Shown piece after piece: positions 50,002 through 50,534 of a DNA stretch of 50,534 nucleotides. Positions within the stretch are counted from its first letter, which is position 1. Each line of letters begins with the position of its first letter. Source of the DNA: an uncultured Dorea sp. Its GTDB lineage: Bacteria; Bacillota; Clostridia; Lachnospirales; Lachnospiraceae. The stretch spans positions 1 to 50,534 of the forward strand of contig CAJTUQ010000008.1 of the NCBI GenBank assembly GCA_910579335.1, given 5' to 3'. The position numbers were made by a program, and so were the translations under genes. The notes below the pieces were generated by a model that saw only the letters and a list, made by a program, of their open reading frames with translations, was not told the origin of the DNA and ran no database searches.

Positions 50002-50534
50002 TAATTGCGGTTTCTTAATAGAAAAAGTTCAACGGAGGTTCCTTTGTCTGGAGCGGATTTTATTTTAATATACCCTTGCTGTCTGCTCAATACTTCTCTT
50101 GCCAGATATAATCCGATGCCGAAACCTGACGCATCCGCGGCATTTGAGCCTCTGTAAAAACGTTGGAAAATTTTTCCCTGCTCTTCTTCGGGAATGCCAA
50201 TTCCAGAGTCTTTAATCTGAATACAGACAAATGATTCGTATAAAATAGAATCTATCTCCACACAAGAACCTGCAAAAGAATACTTCACTGAATTTTCAAT
50301 GATGTTTCCCAATACTTCCTCTGTCCACTTCGGGTCGGCATATCCGATGTAGCCATGATATGCGGCATGGATTTGTATATTCTTTTTGAGAGCGGCCAAT
50401 TCCACAAGCTGGCATCCGTTTTTTATTAAATCGTCTACCGGGACCGGATGAGGATTTACAGAAATCAATTCCTGTTCCGCATAGGAAGACTTTATCAGTT
50501 CATTCATATGAAAGTCCAATTTCTGCGCATTTTT
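50001..50534 (-). CDS. Sensor histidine kinase, C-terminal part (cut by window edge)
   Basis: The frame is open to the right edge, giving about 177 residues of kinase C-terminus. It contains the N box NIIENSVKYS, the G1 box DSGIGIPE, the F box FQRFYRG and the G2 box GFGIGL, all intact. The sensor part, and probably a response regulator gene, lie outside. Placed just upstream of an ABC transporter on the same strand, it likely controls that transporter, as in BceRS-BceAB-like peptide-resistance modules. Confidence 0.88.
   Translation of the reverse strand, partial: KNAQKLDFHMNELIKSSYAEQELISVNPHPVPVDDLIKNGCQLVELAALKKNIQIHAAYHGYIGYADPKWTEEVLGNIIENSVKYSFAGSCVEIDSILYESFVCIQIKDSGIGIPEEEQGKIFQRFYRGSNAADASGFGIGLYLAREVLSRQQGYIKIKSAPDKGTSVELFLLRNRN

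Noticed and set aside
1..50534. Mobile elements, CRISPR arrays, tRNA or rRNA genes
   Set aside because: I saw no transposase or integrase, no regularly spaced repeats, and no cloverleaf or rRNA-like sequence. The only repeat-like block is the one between ntpB and ntpD.

Overview
This looks like chromosomal DNA from a spore-forming, anaerobic, low-to-mid GC Firmicute, most likely a gut Lachnospiraceae-type Clostridium. That placement is an inference. It rests on three endospore genes (a SipL-like coat gene, spoIIR, spoIIID), a nine-gene bacterial V-type ATPase operon, strong AAGGAGG ribosome sites, VanW, DUF4080 and DUF3798 families, and acyl-ACP thioesterase and GntR neighbours typical of that group. 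I see no rRNA, tRNA, CRISPR array, insertion sequence or prophage. Gene density is high and no gap without a gene exceeds 300 bases.

Layout. 1-4.6 kb: a gene tail, a WYL-domain regulator, and an operon of a membrane-anchored surface protein with a LytTR response regulator and a GHKL sensor kinase, then a small coiled-coil protein. 4.7-9.7 kb: a B12-binding radical SAM protein, a one-helix micro-protein, VanW, an AIR-synthase-like protein and tRNA methyltransferase TrmL. 9.7-18.6 kb: the V-ATPase operon in the order H/G-I-K-E-C-F-A-B-D; the K subunit carries every Na+ ligand known from Enterococcus hirae NtpK. 18.7-19.9 kb: a PadR regulator with a membrane partner. 20.0-25.2 kb (minus strand): malQ, plsC, pncB, murF. 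25.3-31.6 kb: a lipoprotein, sipL, ispE, a GntR regulator, spoIIR, an acyl-ACP thioesterase, a CvfB-like S1 protein and a small protein. 31.7-36.8 kb: a complete ABC importer of unknown substrate built round a DUF3798 lipoprotein. 36.8-41.9 kb: dnaE, pfkA and a DUF1934 protein. 41.9-46.6 kb: a small membrane protein (minus), cardiolipin synthase, a secreted trigger-factor-like foldase, spoIIID and TPP-riboswitch-controlled thiT. 46.6-50.5 kb (minus): an FtsX-type ABC transporter and the C-terminal part of a sensor kinase that runs off the window.

The most interesting signals are regulatory. Both spoIIR and spoIIID have a hairpin that hides the ribosome binding site, and in each case a good match to a sporulation promoter (sigma-F and sigma-E respectively) is placed so that the predicted transcript starts inside the hairpin and loses its 5' arm. 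Read-through RNA from the upstream gene would fold and stay silent, while the sporulation transcript would be free to be translated. For spoIIID the same hairpin also looks like the terminator of the upstream gene. Other points are an acyl-ACP thioesterase overlapping the end of spoIIR, a GC-rich structured insertion between V-ATPase subunits B and D, and a long inverted repeat that appears to combine the end of a sensor-kinase gene with the control region of its ABC transporter.
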